Source of the DNA: Symbiodinium natans
Lineage: Eukaryota > Sar > Dinophyceae > Suessiales > Symbiodiniaceae
Reading direction: 5' to 3'
Assembly (NCBI GenBank): GCA_905221605.1
Contig: CAJNDS010000757.1
Coordinates: 62,001 to 126,000, forward strand
Length of the DNA stretch: 64,000 nt
Shown: piece by piece, positions 22,164 to 33,381 of the stretch
Layout: each line of letters opens with the position of its first letter
How positions within the stretch are numbered: position 1 is the first letter of the stretch
Translations under genes and position numbers: made by a program
Notes under the pieces: generated by a model
Told to the model about the DNA's origin: nothing
What the model saw: only the letters and a program-made list of their open reading frames with translations
Database searches by the model: none

Positions 22164-22584
22164 GTTCAGGGGTTGTAGGGGGTTAAGGGGCTTATGCTCG
22201 TGTCTCGCGACTTGTTCTAGGACCCAGAGTCGGGTTTAGGGTTTAGGGTTTCGGGTTTCGGGTTTCGGGTTTCGATCTGGGACCGTCTTTCCCGAAATTT
22301 GAGGGCTTCGGGGTTTAAGGGGTTCAGGATTTTGAGGGTCTGAGGGTATAAGCGTTTAAGGGTTTATTTGTGTAGGGTCTTTGGGTTTTTTGGGTTTGGG
22401 GTTTTGGGAGACTCCCCCCAGAATGCGTTTTAGGTCTGAGGGTTTCGGAACTTGGCCCTTGGGATTGCGATTTCGGAGGTTTAAGGTCTGTGCTTCAGCT
22501 CGCCGTGGACTTGAGCCCTGGAAGGGATCCGCCCCCAAACCCGAATCCCCCGAACCCTGAAGCCCCAAACTCTGAATCCTAGAC

Positions 22585-22815
22585 CTAAACCCCTAAACCC
22601 CTAAACCCCTAAACCCCTAAACCCCTAAACCCCTAAACCCCTAAACCTCTAAACCCCTAAACCCCTAAACCCCTAAACCCCTAAACCCCTAAGCCCCTAA
22701 ACCCCTAAACCCCTAAACCCCTAAACCCCTAGACCCCTGAACCCCTAAACCCCAAACCTTAAGCCTTAAACCCTAAACCCCAAACCCCTAAACCCTAGAC
22801 CCCTAAACCCGAAAA
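22585..22815. repeat. CCCCTAAA 8-mer array
   Basis: About 20 consecutive CCCCTAAA units, then mixed variants. Confidence 0.95.
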
Positions 22816-23884
22816 CCCTCCAAGTGAGAACAGCGGCAGGAGTTGGGGGAAGTGGACTGGGACGAGGTCCGCAGCCCTGGGGCCCCCTTAAACCGTAAGC
22901 CTTCAGGGTTTAGTCCCTTCACCCTAATGTTGGTTTAGGGAGGGTTTAGGGTTTAGGGTTTAGGGTACTACATCTCAATCATTGTTGTGGACCTTGTTTT
23001 GGGGGTTTAGGGTTTACCCGTAGTATATACTCAGAGTATTTTATGTTAGGGGGTAGGGGGCGTTCGTATGGGGGCGGGGGGGGGGGGGGATTATCCCCTA
23101 CAGCCCTGAAACGCGGAAGCCCCAAAATGCCGTACACCCTTGGGGTTCCAAAACCCTGCAGCTCTGAAGTCCCCTGAATATCCAAGGTGAGTTTCTGTGG
23201 TATAGGGTTTAGGGTTCAGGGTTTAGGGTTTAGGGTTTAGGGTTTAGGGTTTAGGGTTTAGGGTTTAGGGTTTACGGTTTAGGATTTGGGGTTTGGGGTT
23301 TGGGGTTTAGGGCGTGCCAAATGGAAAAGCACTTTGTGAGCGCCCCGCCCGTGCCCTTCATGGCTTGGATGCGATCATGGAATCCTTGCTCTGTTCTAGT
23401 ATAGTAGAAGCCTTGCTCTGTGCGGACTCTGTACCATATATGTAAAGATATTAGATATTTGCAGCATGGCCCTTACTCTGCTATCGTGTTTCCTCTACAA
23501 GGGGCGCATGAGTAGGACGATCCGAAACCTCGAGCCGGACGCCCTAAACCTTAACCGAATTAAACCAGAAGCCCTAAACCCTAATGTAAGCTTAGGGGTT
23601 GTGTGGTTCATGGTGTTTAGGGTTGAGGGTGGCCCTATATAATTTCAACCCTATAGCCCCACCCCCGGCCTTTGGAATGTGGCTTTTTTGAGTTAGGGTC
23701 TTTTTCTGGTACCTGTTGTACTACAAGACTTTTGGGCTTAGGGTTTAGGGCTTAGGGGTCAGGGTTTAGTTCAACGTTTTGAGATCATCCAGTGAAGAAG
23801 TTCGCATGGAATCCTCGTAACACAACCCGAACCCTGCAGCCCAAACGCCCTCAACCTCTAGACCGAACCCCCGAAGCCCGAAGC
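22816..23884. other. Mixed stretch: short open segments and TTTAGGG array
   Basis: Open segment near 22834-22866 (ELGEVDWDE); TTTAGGG array 23200-23312; then 23313-23400 with a frame reading MEKHFVSAPPVPFMAWM. No gene could be assembled. Confidence 0.35.
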
Positions 23885-24088
23885 CCTAAACCCTAAACCC
23901 TAAACCCTAAACCCCAAACCCTAAACCCTAAACTTTAAACTTTAAACCCTAAACCCTAAACCCTAAACCCTAAACCCTAACCCCTAAACCCTAAACCCTA
24001 AACCCTAAACCCTAAACCCTAAACCCCTAAACCCTAAACCCTAAACCCTAAACCCTAAACCCTAAACCCTAAACCCTAAACCCTTCCT
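23885..24088. repeat. CCCTAAA array
   Basis: About 27 units with few interruptions, ending just before the exon-like segment at 24095. Confidence 0.95.
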
Positions 24089-24094
24089 CGAAAG

Positions 24095-24180
24095 CCCTGG
24101 CGCCCTCAAAGCTGGCGGAGGCCGCGCAAGAGGTGGCCCAGCAGCAGCGAGATGAGAAGAGCCTTCGGCTGCATCTTTAG
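24095..24180 (+). CDS. Exon-like segment with helical, Gln-rich content
   Basis: After AAAG at 24091-24094 the frame reads LAPSKLAEAAQEVAQQQ then RDEKSLRLHL and TAG at 24178-24180, where the stop lies in the first TTTAGGG unit. A GC donor at 24168 would avoid the stop. Heptad-like, probably helical. Parent gene unknown. Confidence 0.4.
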
Positions 24181-24514
24181 GGGGTTTAGGGCTTTAGGGT
24201 TTGGGGTGTAGGGTTTAGGGTTTAGGGTAAAGGGTTTAGGGTTCAGGGTTTAGGGTCTAGGGTTTCTTTTAAAACTGTTTAGGGTTTAGAGTTCAGGGTT
24301 TAGGGTTCGAAACCCTAAACCCTAAACTGAGGGTTGAAGGCTTGGGGCTCTTACAGTAGGGTAGTCACAAGGGGGCCTTAGGAAGGCCCTCTTGTGACAA
24401 GGGCTTAGGCTTAGAACTTTGAACCCGTTGAAAAAGGCAAAGGATCCCCATTGAAACTGCCCTGACACGCAAATACTCAGCGGCGATCGTTTCGCCTAGG
24501 GCCACCGAAACCCC

Positions 24515-24930
24515 AAACCCTAAAACCCTAAAACCCTAAAACTCTAAAACCCTAAAACCCTAAAACCCTAAAACCCTAAAACCCTAAAACCCTAAAACCC
24601 TAAAACCCTAAAACCCTAAAACCCTAAAACCCTACAACCCTAAAACCCTAAAACCCTAAAACCCTAAACCCCTAAACCCTAAACTCCAAACCCTAAACCC
24701 TAAACCCTAAACCCTAAACCCTAAACCCTAAAACCCTTAAACCCTTAAACCCTAAAACCCTGAAACCCTGAAACCCTCAAACCCTCAAACCCTCAAACCC
24801 TCAAACCCTCAAACCCTCAAACCCTAAAACCCTAAACCCCTAAAACCCTAAACCCCTAAACCCTAAACTCCAAACCCTAAACCCTAAACCCTAAACCCTA
24901 AACCCTAAACCCCAAACCCTAAACCCCAAA
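24515..24930. repeat. CCCTAAAA 8-mer array with CCCTCAAA sub-block
   Basis: About 19 CCCTAAAA units, later six CCCTCAAA units and CCCTAAA units. Confidence 0.95.
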
Positions 24931-24966
24931 CCTTAGAGCTGCCGGCTTCCCGAAGCAGCGCCCGAG

Positions 24967-25010
24967 GACACAGAGGCTGCAATCGATCAGGATGAACTTC
25001 TTGAAGGCTG
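24967..25010 (+). CDS. Exon-like acidic segment
   Basis: After AAGCAG the frame reads PEDTEAAIDQDELLEG. Acidic, coding-like, parent gene unknown; an alternative frame (RMNFLKAAGIHGG) is also open. Confidence 0.3.
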
Positions 25011-25112
25011 CCGGCATTCATGGGGGTTATGGTTAAGGGTTTAGGGTTTAGGGTTTAGGGTTCAGGGTTCAGGGTTTAGGGTTCAGGGTTTAGGGTTTAG
25101 GGTGCGATCGCG

Positions 25113-25154
<42 letters not shown>

Positions 25155-25799
25155 GGGGTGGGTGTGTGGGAACCCCAGAAGGCTCCTGGGCTGGTTTCGG
25201 GTTTAGGGTTTAGGGTGTAGGGCTCTGGTTTGGGGTTTAGGGGGGTTATGGTTAAGGGTTTAGGGTGCAGGGCCATGATTTAGGGTTTCGGGCTTAGGGT
25301 TTAGGGCTTCGGGTTTAGGGCCCAGGGTTTAGAGTTAAGGGCTTTAGGATCAAGTGCTTAGGGTTTAGGGTCAAGGGTTTTGAGCCAGACTGGAGGGCTG
25401 GCTTGAACACATTTTTTGTTATAATCAGGAAGCAAACCGACAAGTGAATTTTCGCGTCCCCCCCACTCCCTCCCCTCCGCCCCCCTCACGCACACCCCAA
25501 CGGAGAACCCCTAGGCCGTAAGCCCTAAGCCCTAAGCCCTAAACCCTAAATCCTTTTTGTAGGCCGCTACAAGCCCCATGAACGCAGAAAGAGGTTCCCT
25601 GCCTTCGGGATCCCAAAGGGCGTGCCCAGTCACATTTTCCTCCCATGTCTCCTAAACGCTATTCACGCTGAACCCTAAGCCCTGAACCCGAAACCCTATA
25701 AACCCAAACCCCTGAACCCTAAGCCCGAAACCCTAGAAACCCGAAGCCCTAAACCCTGGACCCTAAGCCCTATAAACCCTCTCCCGATAAACCCTAAGC

Positions 25800-25902
25800 T
25801 TGGGACGTTCCCCCTTATACTGGCAGTCCTTGATAGTGACGATAATGGGGGTTACATAATCCCTGTTAAGGACTGTGGTGCAAGGGGGAACGAACATCCC
25901 AA
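25800..25902. mobile_element. MITE-like element, family 1
   Basis: Begins TTGGGACGTTCCCCCTTAT and ends GGGGGAACGAACATCCCAA; same length and core as 9288-9390. Confidence 0.8.
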
Positions 25903-26102
25903 ACCTAAGCCCAAAACCCTACAAACCCGAAGCCAGAAACCCTGAACCCCAAGCCCTAAACCCTAAACCCTCTCCCTACAAACTCTACGCCCTTGTCCCT
26001 TTAGCAGAAAAGGGTACCTCTTTGTTCCCTACTCAGTCAGTCTTTGGGTTGATCATTTGCAGCACATTTTTTACCATCCAGGAGCCCTCACCGAGGGTTT
26101 AG

Positions 26103-26284
26103 CAACGGTCTTGCGCTGGAAGCCTACATGCGCTTCAAGCGCCAGCAAGAGGAGCTGCAGGAGGACGGAAGGCCAGTACTACCCATGGGCAGAGATTCTG
26201 GAGTTCCACAACCAGGATGAAGACAACGCCAAGACATTCATCGCGCTGAGACGCGCGCAGCCCAAAGCGCCACCAGCCGCGTAA
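26103..26284 (+). pseudogene. Coding-like segment with two good reading frames in succession
   Basis: From 26103 one frame reads LALEAYMRFKRQQEELQED; from about 26177 another, shifted by one, reads YYPWAEILEFHNQDEDNA and on through KTFIALRRAQPKAPPAA to TAA at 26282-26284. Both parts look coding, and the gap between them is too short for an intron. This suggests a one-base frameshift, in nature or in the assembly; otherwise only one of the two is real. The product is a helical, charged C-terminus, family unknown. Confidence 0.4.
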
Positions 26285-26679
26285 ATTCCAGCAAGAAGCC
26301 CTTACTCCGGCTCTCATCATGTTAGCGGCACCCAGGAGCCTAGACCTTTGCCTGGGGGATAGAGAGTCTGCCTGTTGCCAGACGCTGGCGAGATGCGTGC
26401 TACGCGTGCAGACATCCAGGATTTGAAGGCACACCTCAAATCCCACGTCCCGGCATCAAGGATCCATGCTTCCGGGCTCGCGATCGTTTTTTCAACTTAT
26501 TGTTTCAAGTTGTGGTGAGGACATTAGCGTTCAGGGTCAGCCAAGCTTTCAGATTTCTGGTTCGAAGTTTCGGGGTGCAGGCTGAGCTTCCGCGGTTACC
26601 GTTTTGTATTGGAAACCAGCCCAGGAGCCTTCTGGGGTTCCCACACACCCACCCCGGCCCCCCCCCCCCCTGATCGCAC

Positions 26680-27035
26680 CCTAAACCCTAAACCCTAAAC
26701 CCTAAACCCTAAACCCTAAACCCTAAACCCTAAACCCTAAACCCTAAACCCCCTAAACCCTAAACCCTAAACCCTAAACCCTAAACCCTAAACCCTAAAC
26801 CCTAAACCCTAAACCCTAAACCCTAAACCCTAAACCCTAAACCCTAAACCCTAAACCCTTAAACCTAAACCCTAAACCCTAAACCCTAAACCCTAAACCC
26901 TAAACCCTAAACCCTAAACCCTAAACCCTAAACCCTAAACCCTAAACCCTAAACCCTAAACCCTAAACCCTAAACCCTAAACCCTAAAGCCCTAAGCCCT
27001 AAGCCCTAAGCCCTAAACCCTAAAACCCTAAATCC
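26680..27035. repeat. CCCTAAA array, longest uniform block
   Basis: About 45 nearly perfect units (26680-26990), then CCCTAAG units. Confidence 0.96.
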
Positions 27036-27600
27036 TAAACTCCCTAAACCAAGCTCTAAACCCTAGATAAGCCCCCCCCCCACCCCCCCCCCCCCACCCC
27101 CTCAAAAAGAAGCCTAAATCCCAGACCCGAAACTCTAAAGCCTAAACCCTAAACCCTATATAAGCCCTCAAAGGACCCTGAGTCCTAAACGCTCAAGGGC
27201 TCAGGATGTTTCAGCTCCTACAGCTCCATCCCAGTGCTTGGGCCACCTGAACAAACCCCATGAAAAGGGTTCAATTTTGTCTCGAATACCTCATATATTT
27301 CCCTTTTGAGGAAGTTGTTTCTAGGGGTCCGAAGTATCGGCCCTTCTCATGTAGAGTGTATACAAGGGTTGTATAACAAGGGGCCCAAATCAAGGGCCCA
27401 TGCTGGAGCCTTCGAATTTCCCGAAAAAGCCCTCAACAAACCCCAGACCCGAAACCCTGGAACTCCAACACCCTGAAACCCAAAGCCCCGAGACCGCAAT
27501 ACCCTAATTTCCTGAAACCCTCAACCCCACACCCTAAACCCTAAACCCTCAACCCTAAACCCTAGACCCTAAACCCCAAGCCCCAAGTCCCCCAGAAAAG

Positions 27601-30600
27601 CCGTGGGGACGGAGGCCGTGAGCCAGTACCAGGAGGCGAAGCAGACAACGAATACCACTGGGAGTCCGCTTCCTTGCATTGGGCCTGCGGGGAGTTTAGG
27701 GCTTGGGGTTTGGGGCTTTCGGGTCTAAAGTTTAGGGCTTAAGGTTTAGGGGTTTGGGGTTTTAGGGTTTAGGGGTTTTGGGTTGGGGTTTAGGGGTTTT
27801 AGGGGTTTTGGGGGTTTTAGGGGTTTTAGGTGTTTTAGGGGTTTTAGGGGTTTTAGGGGTTTTAGGGGTTTTAGGGGTTTGGGGCTTTAGGGTTGAGGGA
27901 GTTCTCTTCTTTGGTGTGCTTTTTGTGTATCGGCTTCTTGAATGAAGGGCTTCAGGGTTTCAGGGCTTGTAGTTCAGAGCTCACGGTTTCCGTGCTTGGC
28001 GGCTGGCTTAGAGTAAGCCCTAAGCCCTAAGCCCTAAACCCCAAGCCCCAAGCCCCAAACCCCAAACCCTAAACCTGGTTTAGCCTGACAATAGTTTGGG
28101 CTGCAGGATGCGAGGGTGAAACCGAGAGGTGGAGGCCACGAAGCCTGCAAGCCGTCATTTTTTTATCGGAATTCATGGTCCGGGGTTTAGGGTTTAGGGT
28201 TTAGGGTTTAGGGTTTAGGGTTTAGGGTTTAGGGTTTAGGGTTTAGGGTTTGGGGTTTAGGTTTTAGGGGTTTAGGGTTTAGAGCCCCCAAAGAGCCCAA
28301 GAACGCCCTTAAGGAGAAGTCAGGCTCCGGATCCCGATTCATTCGCTTCACCAGGTACTGTAGTAGTTCTCGCGTGAGGGTTTCGGGTTTCGGGTTTAGG
28401 GTTTCGGGTTTAGGGGTGTTGGGTTTAGGGTTTAGGGTTTAGGGTTTAGGGTTTAGGCTTGAGGGTTTAGGGGTGTTGGGGGTGTATGGGTCGGTTTAGG
28501 TAGGTAGTGGACGACCTGCGGCACAGCCGCGGCCACCACCACTCTTCCCCTCCCAGCATATCAAGGGCCTCCGATAAAATGGGTCGGTTTAGGGTTTAGG
28601 GTTTAGGGTTTCGGGTTTCGGGTTTAGGGTTTGGGGTTCGGGTTTAGGGTTTAGGGTTTAGGGTTTAGGGTTTAGGGTTTAGGGTTTAGGGTTTAGGGTT
28701 TAGGGTTTAGGGTTTAGGGTTTAGGGTTTAGGGTTTGGGGGACTTAGGCCCCTAACCCTAATAAATTCTAAACCCTAAACCCTAAGCCCTACACTCCCCA
28801 GCTCCTCCATCTCCAAAACCCAGGCAAGGGCCATGCGCAAGCCAAGGATGGCGAACCCAATCTGGAGCAACTGGTCTTCAGGTTTAGGGTTTAGGGTTTA
28901 GGGTTTAGGGTTTAGGGTTTAGGGTTTAGGGTTTAGGGTTTAGGGCAACTGATATCTGGGGTTGACCCTGAATAGCACTAGAGAGTCTATGGGCCCTAAC
29001 TAATCCAGGCAGGCCCTATAAGAGCCCATACAACCCATGTTGTTTCATAAGCCTAAACCCAAAACCCTCCGGTTTAGGTTCCTTCCGCTATACAGGTAGC
29101 CCTTTTTGTTCCTAGGTGCCTAGGGATCCCAGGTTCGAGTTTAGGGTTTGGGGTTTGGGGTTTAGGCTTGTATGTTCTAACTTCGAGTGAGTCGCGTGCT
29201 TTGCACAGTTCTCAAAATCTTGGGCCCCCCCCTTTGGGCTTCCGAATGTGAGCCTTTGCCCTAAAAACCGTATAGGCTGCTTAAGGGAGGGGGGTTCATG
29301 GGGGGGGGGGGTAGGTACCTAGGGAGCCTTAGGGAAGCTTAGGGAGTCTTCATGAGTAGTGAGGCAACCTTGGGTGACATACCCCCCTGGAACCGCCCTC
29401 CCTTAAGGACCCTATAGAAACCTCGTAAGACCTTTCACATTCCCTGAGACCCTGGAAGGTCCCAAGGAGCACCTCAAAAAACAAAAGGCCCTAACCCCTC
29501 GAAACTCTACCCCTCAAACCCAAAACCTCCTATATAAACCCAAAACACAAGCCTTAAACCCTAAACCCTGAACCCCTAACCCCAAACCCCCCCAAACCCT
29601 CAGCACTACCCCCCCACCCCCCTCCGCCGATCAAAGCAAAGGCCGCTCGCCTTGGGCCCCATCAGAACCATCGACGACGAGAAAAATCTGTGGGAGATTC
29701 TGAAGGTCTCCAGGGTTCAGGGTTTAGGGTTTGGGGTTTCAGGGTGTAGGGTTTAGGGTTTAGGACTTGTGGTTTAGGGTTTAGGGTTTAGAGTTTGGGG
29801 TTTAGGGTCTAGGTTTTAGGACTTGGGGTTTAGGCCCCGAAACCCAAAGCCCTTGACGGTTTGAGAGTTTCTGGTTTTGGGGTTGGGGGGATGAAAGTTG
29901 AGGGCTCAGAGGAATCATACAGGGGCAAATAATTAGGATTCGTTTTTTTTTTTTGGGGGGGGATGTTACAGTATCATTTTGTCATCAGGGAAGAGGGTTC
30001 GGGTTTGGGCTGAGCGCTTGCAGGTGTCTGAGGCTCCGGCACCCGTACCCCCTAACCGGAGGACTCCTCGGCCTGACCTATGCGCATTAAGCTCGGTCTT
30101 TGTATCTACGCACCATTTAGGGTTCAAAGGCCATGCTTCCGGGCTAGGTGCCTAACAGTCCATCGTAGCGCTTGTGGACCGTTCAGGGGTTTGCCGAAAG
30201 TATTTGGCCCTTCTGGGTGTCCTGAACCATGAGCAATACCCCCCCCCCCCGCCGTAACTGAGGTCAACCCCATATAGTTCCCTGATGATAGGGTCTTTCC
30301 TGGTGATCATTCAGTACCAGACCCTGAGTTATGTGTCGCACTCATGTATTTTAATTTAAGGAGAGTTTTCAGGCTTATTTTCGACTGGGCAGCACGGCAG
30401 CACTGACGGCAGCAGGACGGTGTGCGTTTGCGATGCACAGACAGGCAACTTTGGCAAACACACGGAGGGGCCTGGAACCTCCGAAGAGATTGTTCTTGCG
30501 ACTGCTCTCCGCCCATGGCAGCGCTGCCGGGCTGTCGCTTGGGCATCCGGGTTCTTTACAGGGCCCAGCTGCTACTTTTGTTGGGTGCAGGCTGCCGGTG

Positions 30601-32302
30601 CAGTGCTAGCGTGTTGCATAGCAGGCGGGCGCGCACCTTCGGGGGCGCAGCGACCACGCTTGAGTGAAACAGAACCTCTAGAAGCCAGGAAACATGCCTT
30701 GCGAAGTGAGCAAAATACCCCAACTATAAGTTTAACACATGAACTGCGTACGGCATATTTTGGGGTTTTAGAGGGGCCCCATGTACTATGTGAAACCTAT
30801 CCAAACAAGTGAAAGAAACCAAAAGCACAGATTAAAACCATGTAGCCTACTGCACGTCTTACTTATAAAATAGAGTGACGTTGAAAAAATTCTCATTAAG
30901 TATAGTAGGGTGAAGATTGAAGTAAAGAAGACAACGAATCCTGCATTTTTATGTGGTGTAGCTTTTTGACATAGCACATTGGCCTCGGATATTCCACCTT
31001 TCTGGGTGTCCTGAACTGAATACCCCTTCCCCGCAATTGAGGTTCCCACATAGCCCATCGAAGTGTAGTTGTTTGTTCAAAGCCAATTGGGCCCCTAAAC
31101 CCCCAACCCTAAACCCTGAACCCTCAACCCTAACTCCTGAAACCCTCAACCCTAAATCCCGAAACCCTCAACCCTGACCTAAATCCCGAAACCTCAACCC
31201 TAAATCCCGAAACCCTCAACCCTAAAACCTCAACCCTAGATCCCCAAACCCTCAACCCGCAACCCTCAATCCGAAGCCCTCGAAATCCCGAACATCTCGC
31301 CCTCAACCCTAAACCCTAAACCCTAAAACCTAAACCCGAAACCCTCGAAATCCCGAACATCTCGCCCTCAACCGTAAGCCCTAAACCCGAAGCCCGAAAC
31401 CTGAAACCCGAAACCCGAAACCCTCGCTCCCTGGCCGCAGCTCTGCATCGCTGACTGGATGAGTCGGAGCCTTAAAGTGCGTAGCTCACCTGGGTGTCGG
31501 TGAGGTTTCAGGGTTTAGGGCTTAGGGTTTTAGGCTTTAGGGTTTAGGGTTTAGGCCGAAGCCCTAAACCCTAAACATAAAAGGATTAAGAAAGTTAGGT
31601 GTCCTAGGCAACTACATCCCGCTCCCCTCTCTAGTCCTGTAGTCCTAACCCCTAAGCCGCCACGACCCTGACTCTAAACCCCTAAACCCCAAACCCGAAA
31701 CCCTAAACCCTAAACCCTAAACCGCCACAGGCTTCGGCTTTAGGCGTTTAGGCAACACCAGCTTGCTTGCTCCAAATTCTTGTCCGTTTCGGGTTGGAGT
31801 TCCCTCCGAGTTGCAACAAACTAAGATCGACCCCCTAAGCCGTAAGGGGTTTAGGGCTTGAGGGTTTAGGGTTTAGGTTTTAGGGTTCCTAAGCCCGAAA
31901 GCCCCAAAGCCCAAAACCAACACCCCAAACGCCAACCCCAACCCCCGAGGCCCCAAAACCCCAAACAACCCTCAACCTTTGAGCCCCAAGCCCCAAAAAA
32001 CACCCAAGCCCCTAAACTCCTAAACCCTCAAACTTAAACCCCTAAACCCGACCACAATTTGGAAACCGTAAACCCTACACCCTACACCCTACACCCTACA
32101 CCCTAAACCCTAAACCCTAAACCCTAAACCCTAAACCCTAAACCCTAAACCCTAAACCCGGAACCCTAAACCCTAAACCCTAAACCCTAAACCCTAAACC
32201 CTAAACCCTAAACCCTAAACCCTAAACCCTAAACCCTAAACCCTAAACCCTAAACCCCTCGCTGTGCTCAGAACCGGAGTGCTGAAGCTTCCCTTGGGCT
32301 GA
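27601..32302 (+). CDS. Unrecognised gene, eight proposed exons
   Basis: Exons 27601-27686, 28107-28128, 28294-28373, 28504-28555, 28824-28881, 29642-29705, 31441-31499 and 32272-32302 join in phase to 149 residues and TGA 32300-32302. Readings: VSQYQEAKQTTNTT; DARVKPR; EPKNALKEKSGSGSRFIRFT; VVDDLRHSRGHHHSS; KGHAQAKDGEPNLEQLVF; PLALGPIRTIDDEKNLWEIL; LCIADWMSRSLKVRSSPGC; TGVLKLPLG. Donors: GC 27687, GT 28129, GT 28374 (GTGAGG), GC 28556, GT 28882, GT 29706, GT 31500 (GTGAGG). The exon ending 28881 is followed immediately by a pure TTTAGGG block, so the repeat supplies the donor. The 5' end is not located; 27205-27240 (DVSAPTAPSQ) may be an earlier exon. No family recognised. The chain was picked partly by phase; exons five to seven are the most convincing. 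Confidence 0.52.
27695..27895. repeat. GGGGTTTTAG-type array
   Basis: About ten 9-base units GGGGTTTTA in the intron after exon 27601-27686. Confidence 0.92.
28578..28738. repeat. TTTAGGG array
   Basis: About 21 units with a few TTTCGGG and one TTTGGGG variant; intronic. Confidence 0.95.
28881..28945. repeat. TTTAGGG array flush with an exon end
   Basis: Nine perfect units begin at the last G of the exon (CTTCAG|GTTTAGGG). Confidence 0.95.
29270..29415. mobile_element. MITE-like element with TTAAGGGAGGG ends
   Basis: Left part CTTAAGGGAGGGGGGTTCA, right part CGCCCTCCCTTAAGG with a CCTTAGGGA-rich middle. Related sequence near 1694-1745, 1831-1880 and 17867-17940. Confidence 0.6.
30211..31053. 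repeat. Direct repeats flanking a non-telomeric 730 bp insert
   Basis: TTCTGGGTGTCCTGAAC plus ATACCCC, CGC, TGAGGT and ATAG blocks occurs at 30211-30277 and again at 31010-31053, same orientation. The insert carries a + frame (30420-30809, 130 codons) with a hydrophobic stretch (CYFCWVQAAGAVLACCIAGG) but no recognised domain. All this lies in an intron of the gene 27601-32302. It could be a small mobile element with short terminal direct repeats. Confidence 0.5.
32068..32257. repeat. CCCTAAA array
   Basis: About 26 units, first four CCCTACA; ends 15 bases before the last exon of the preceding gene. Confidence 0.95.
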
Positions 32303-33381
32303 GCCGCGTCGAAGCGTCGAAGAGTCGAACCCCCTGCGAGGGGGTTCCCATACCCTCGACGTTGAGGGTTTAGGGTTTAGGGTTTCGGGTTTCGGGTTTC
32401 GGGTTTAGAGGCTCAGGGGTGCAGGGTTTAGGTTTTGGTGTTTTGGGGGTCTTAGGGTTTACGGTTTAGTTCTCAACCTCCCCGGAGAAAACACATTAAC
32501 GCACACAAAGTCCTGCATCCTCAATGACATGCCAGCCACACATGCAACAGGGAAGGCTTGAGGTTTCCTGTTGATGCCTTCTGACTCTTTCCCCTCTTGT
32601 TGGGTTCAAGGGTACAAGGCAACCCACCCCAAGCAGGGTACCCTGATCATTGTATGGTTCCTAAACCCTAAACCCTAAACCCTTAACCCTTACCCCTAAA
32701 CCCTAAACCCTTACCCCTAAACCCTCTACCAAGCCTCATAAGGTAGCCCCGCCCCCAGAAGGGTACCCTTTGATTGTAAGATGGTTACCGGGGCTACCAA
32801 GATAAACTTGGTGAGTCCGCTCTGAAACAAGTCGGACTCTGCTGACGATGACATGAGGTCTACTAAGTTGCTTTCCTAAGCCCGGAGCCCTAGAAGCCCT
32901 AAACCCGAAACCCTAAACCTAAAGGGTTTAGGGGTTAGGGTGAAGCTTGAGAGGGGAGCCTGGCGAGTGGTATTCCCTCTTGTCATATCTCGGCGGAAGG
33001 ATCTGGAAACAGATGCTGCTCTTTGCATATTGCTATAGTTTGTTGTGTATCAGTATATGTATATACACACGACATACGATTATGTAATTACTACATTTGT
33101 TGTACACTACTCTTATTCTCGATTTGGCTGCTTGCACAGCCCGTGTGCGCATGTGCCTGTTCCCGGGTCTGTCTGTGTTCCAGGCAACCTCGCGACCTCG
33201 CGACCAGACCCTAAACCCTAAACCCTAAACCCTAAACCCTAAACCCTAAACCCTAAACCCTAAACCCTAAACCCTAAACCCTAAACCCTAAACCCTAAAC
33301 CCCAAACCCCAAACTCCAAACCCCAAACCCTAAAGCCTAAAGCCTAAACTCTAACCTAAACATCAACTCCTAACCCCGAAG
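32303..33381. other. Intergenic stretch with a split family-2 element and AT-richer DNA
   Basis: 32601-32806 is a family-2 MITE-like element interrupted by CCCTAAA units. 33010-33130 is AT-richer than anything around it, without recognisable content. 33208-33300 is a CCCTAAA array. Confidence 0.5.
32601..32806. mobile_element. Family-2 element split by CCCTAAA units, with duplicated segment
   Basis: The stretch AAGG-A-CCC-CCCC-GGGTACCCT-GAT-TTGTA-ATGGTT occurs on both sides (about 32616-32657 and 32740-32783) of a CCCTAAA/TTACCC insert; the right end is GGGGCTACCAAG. Confidence 0.6.

Larger units (their letters stand above)
25098..26690. repeat. Inverted repeat pair flanking a 1.4 kb segment
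   Basis: The left arm (about 25098-25195) is TTTAGGG, GGGTGCGATCGC, a G run of more than 35, GGCCGGGGTGGGTGTGTGGG and CCAGAAGGCTCCTGGGCTGG. The right arm (about 26617-26690) is its complement with a shorter C run, followed by CCCTAAA. The telomere-type arrays lie on the outer side of both arms. Confidence 0.85.

Noticed and set aside
26680-27035. CRISPR array
   Set aside because: The repeat unit is 7 bases without spacers, and the genome is eukaryotic.
30420-30812. Stand-alone gene of 130 codons
   Set aside because: Lies in an intron of a better supported chain, has no acceptor at its start and no recognised domain; kept only as content of the repeat-flanked insert.
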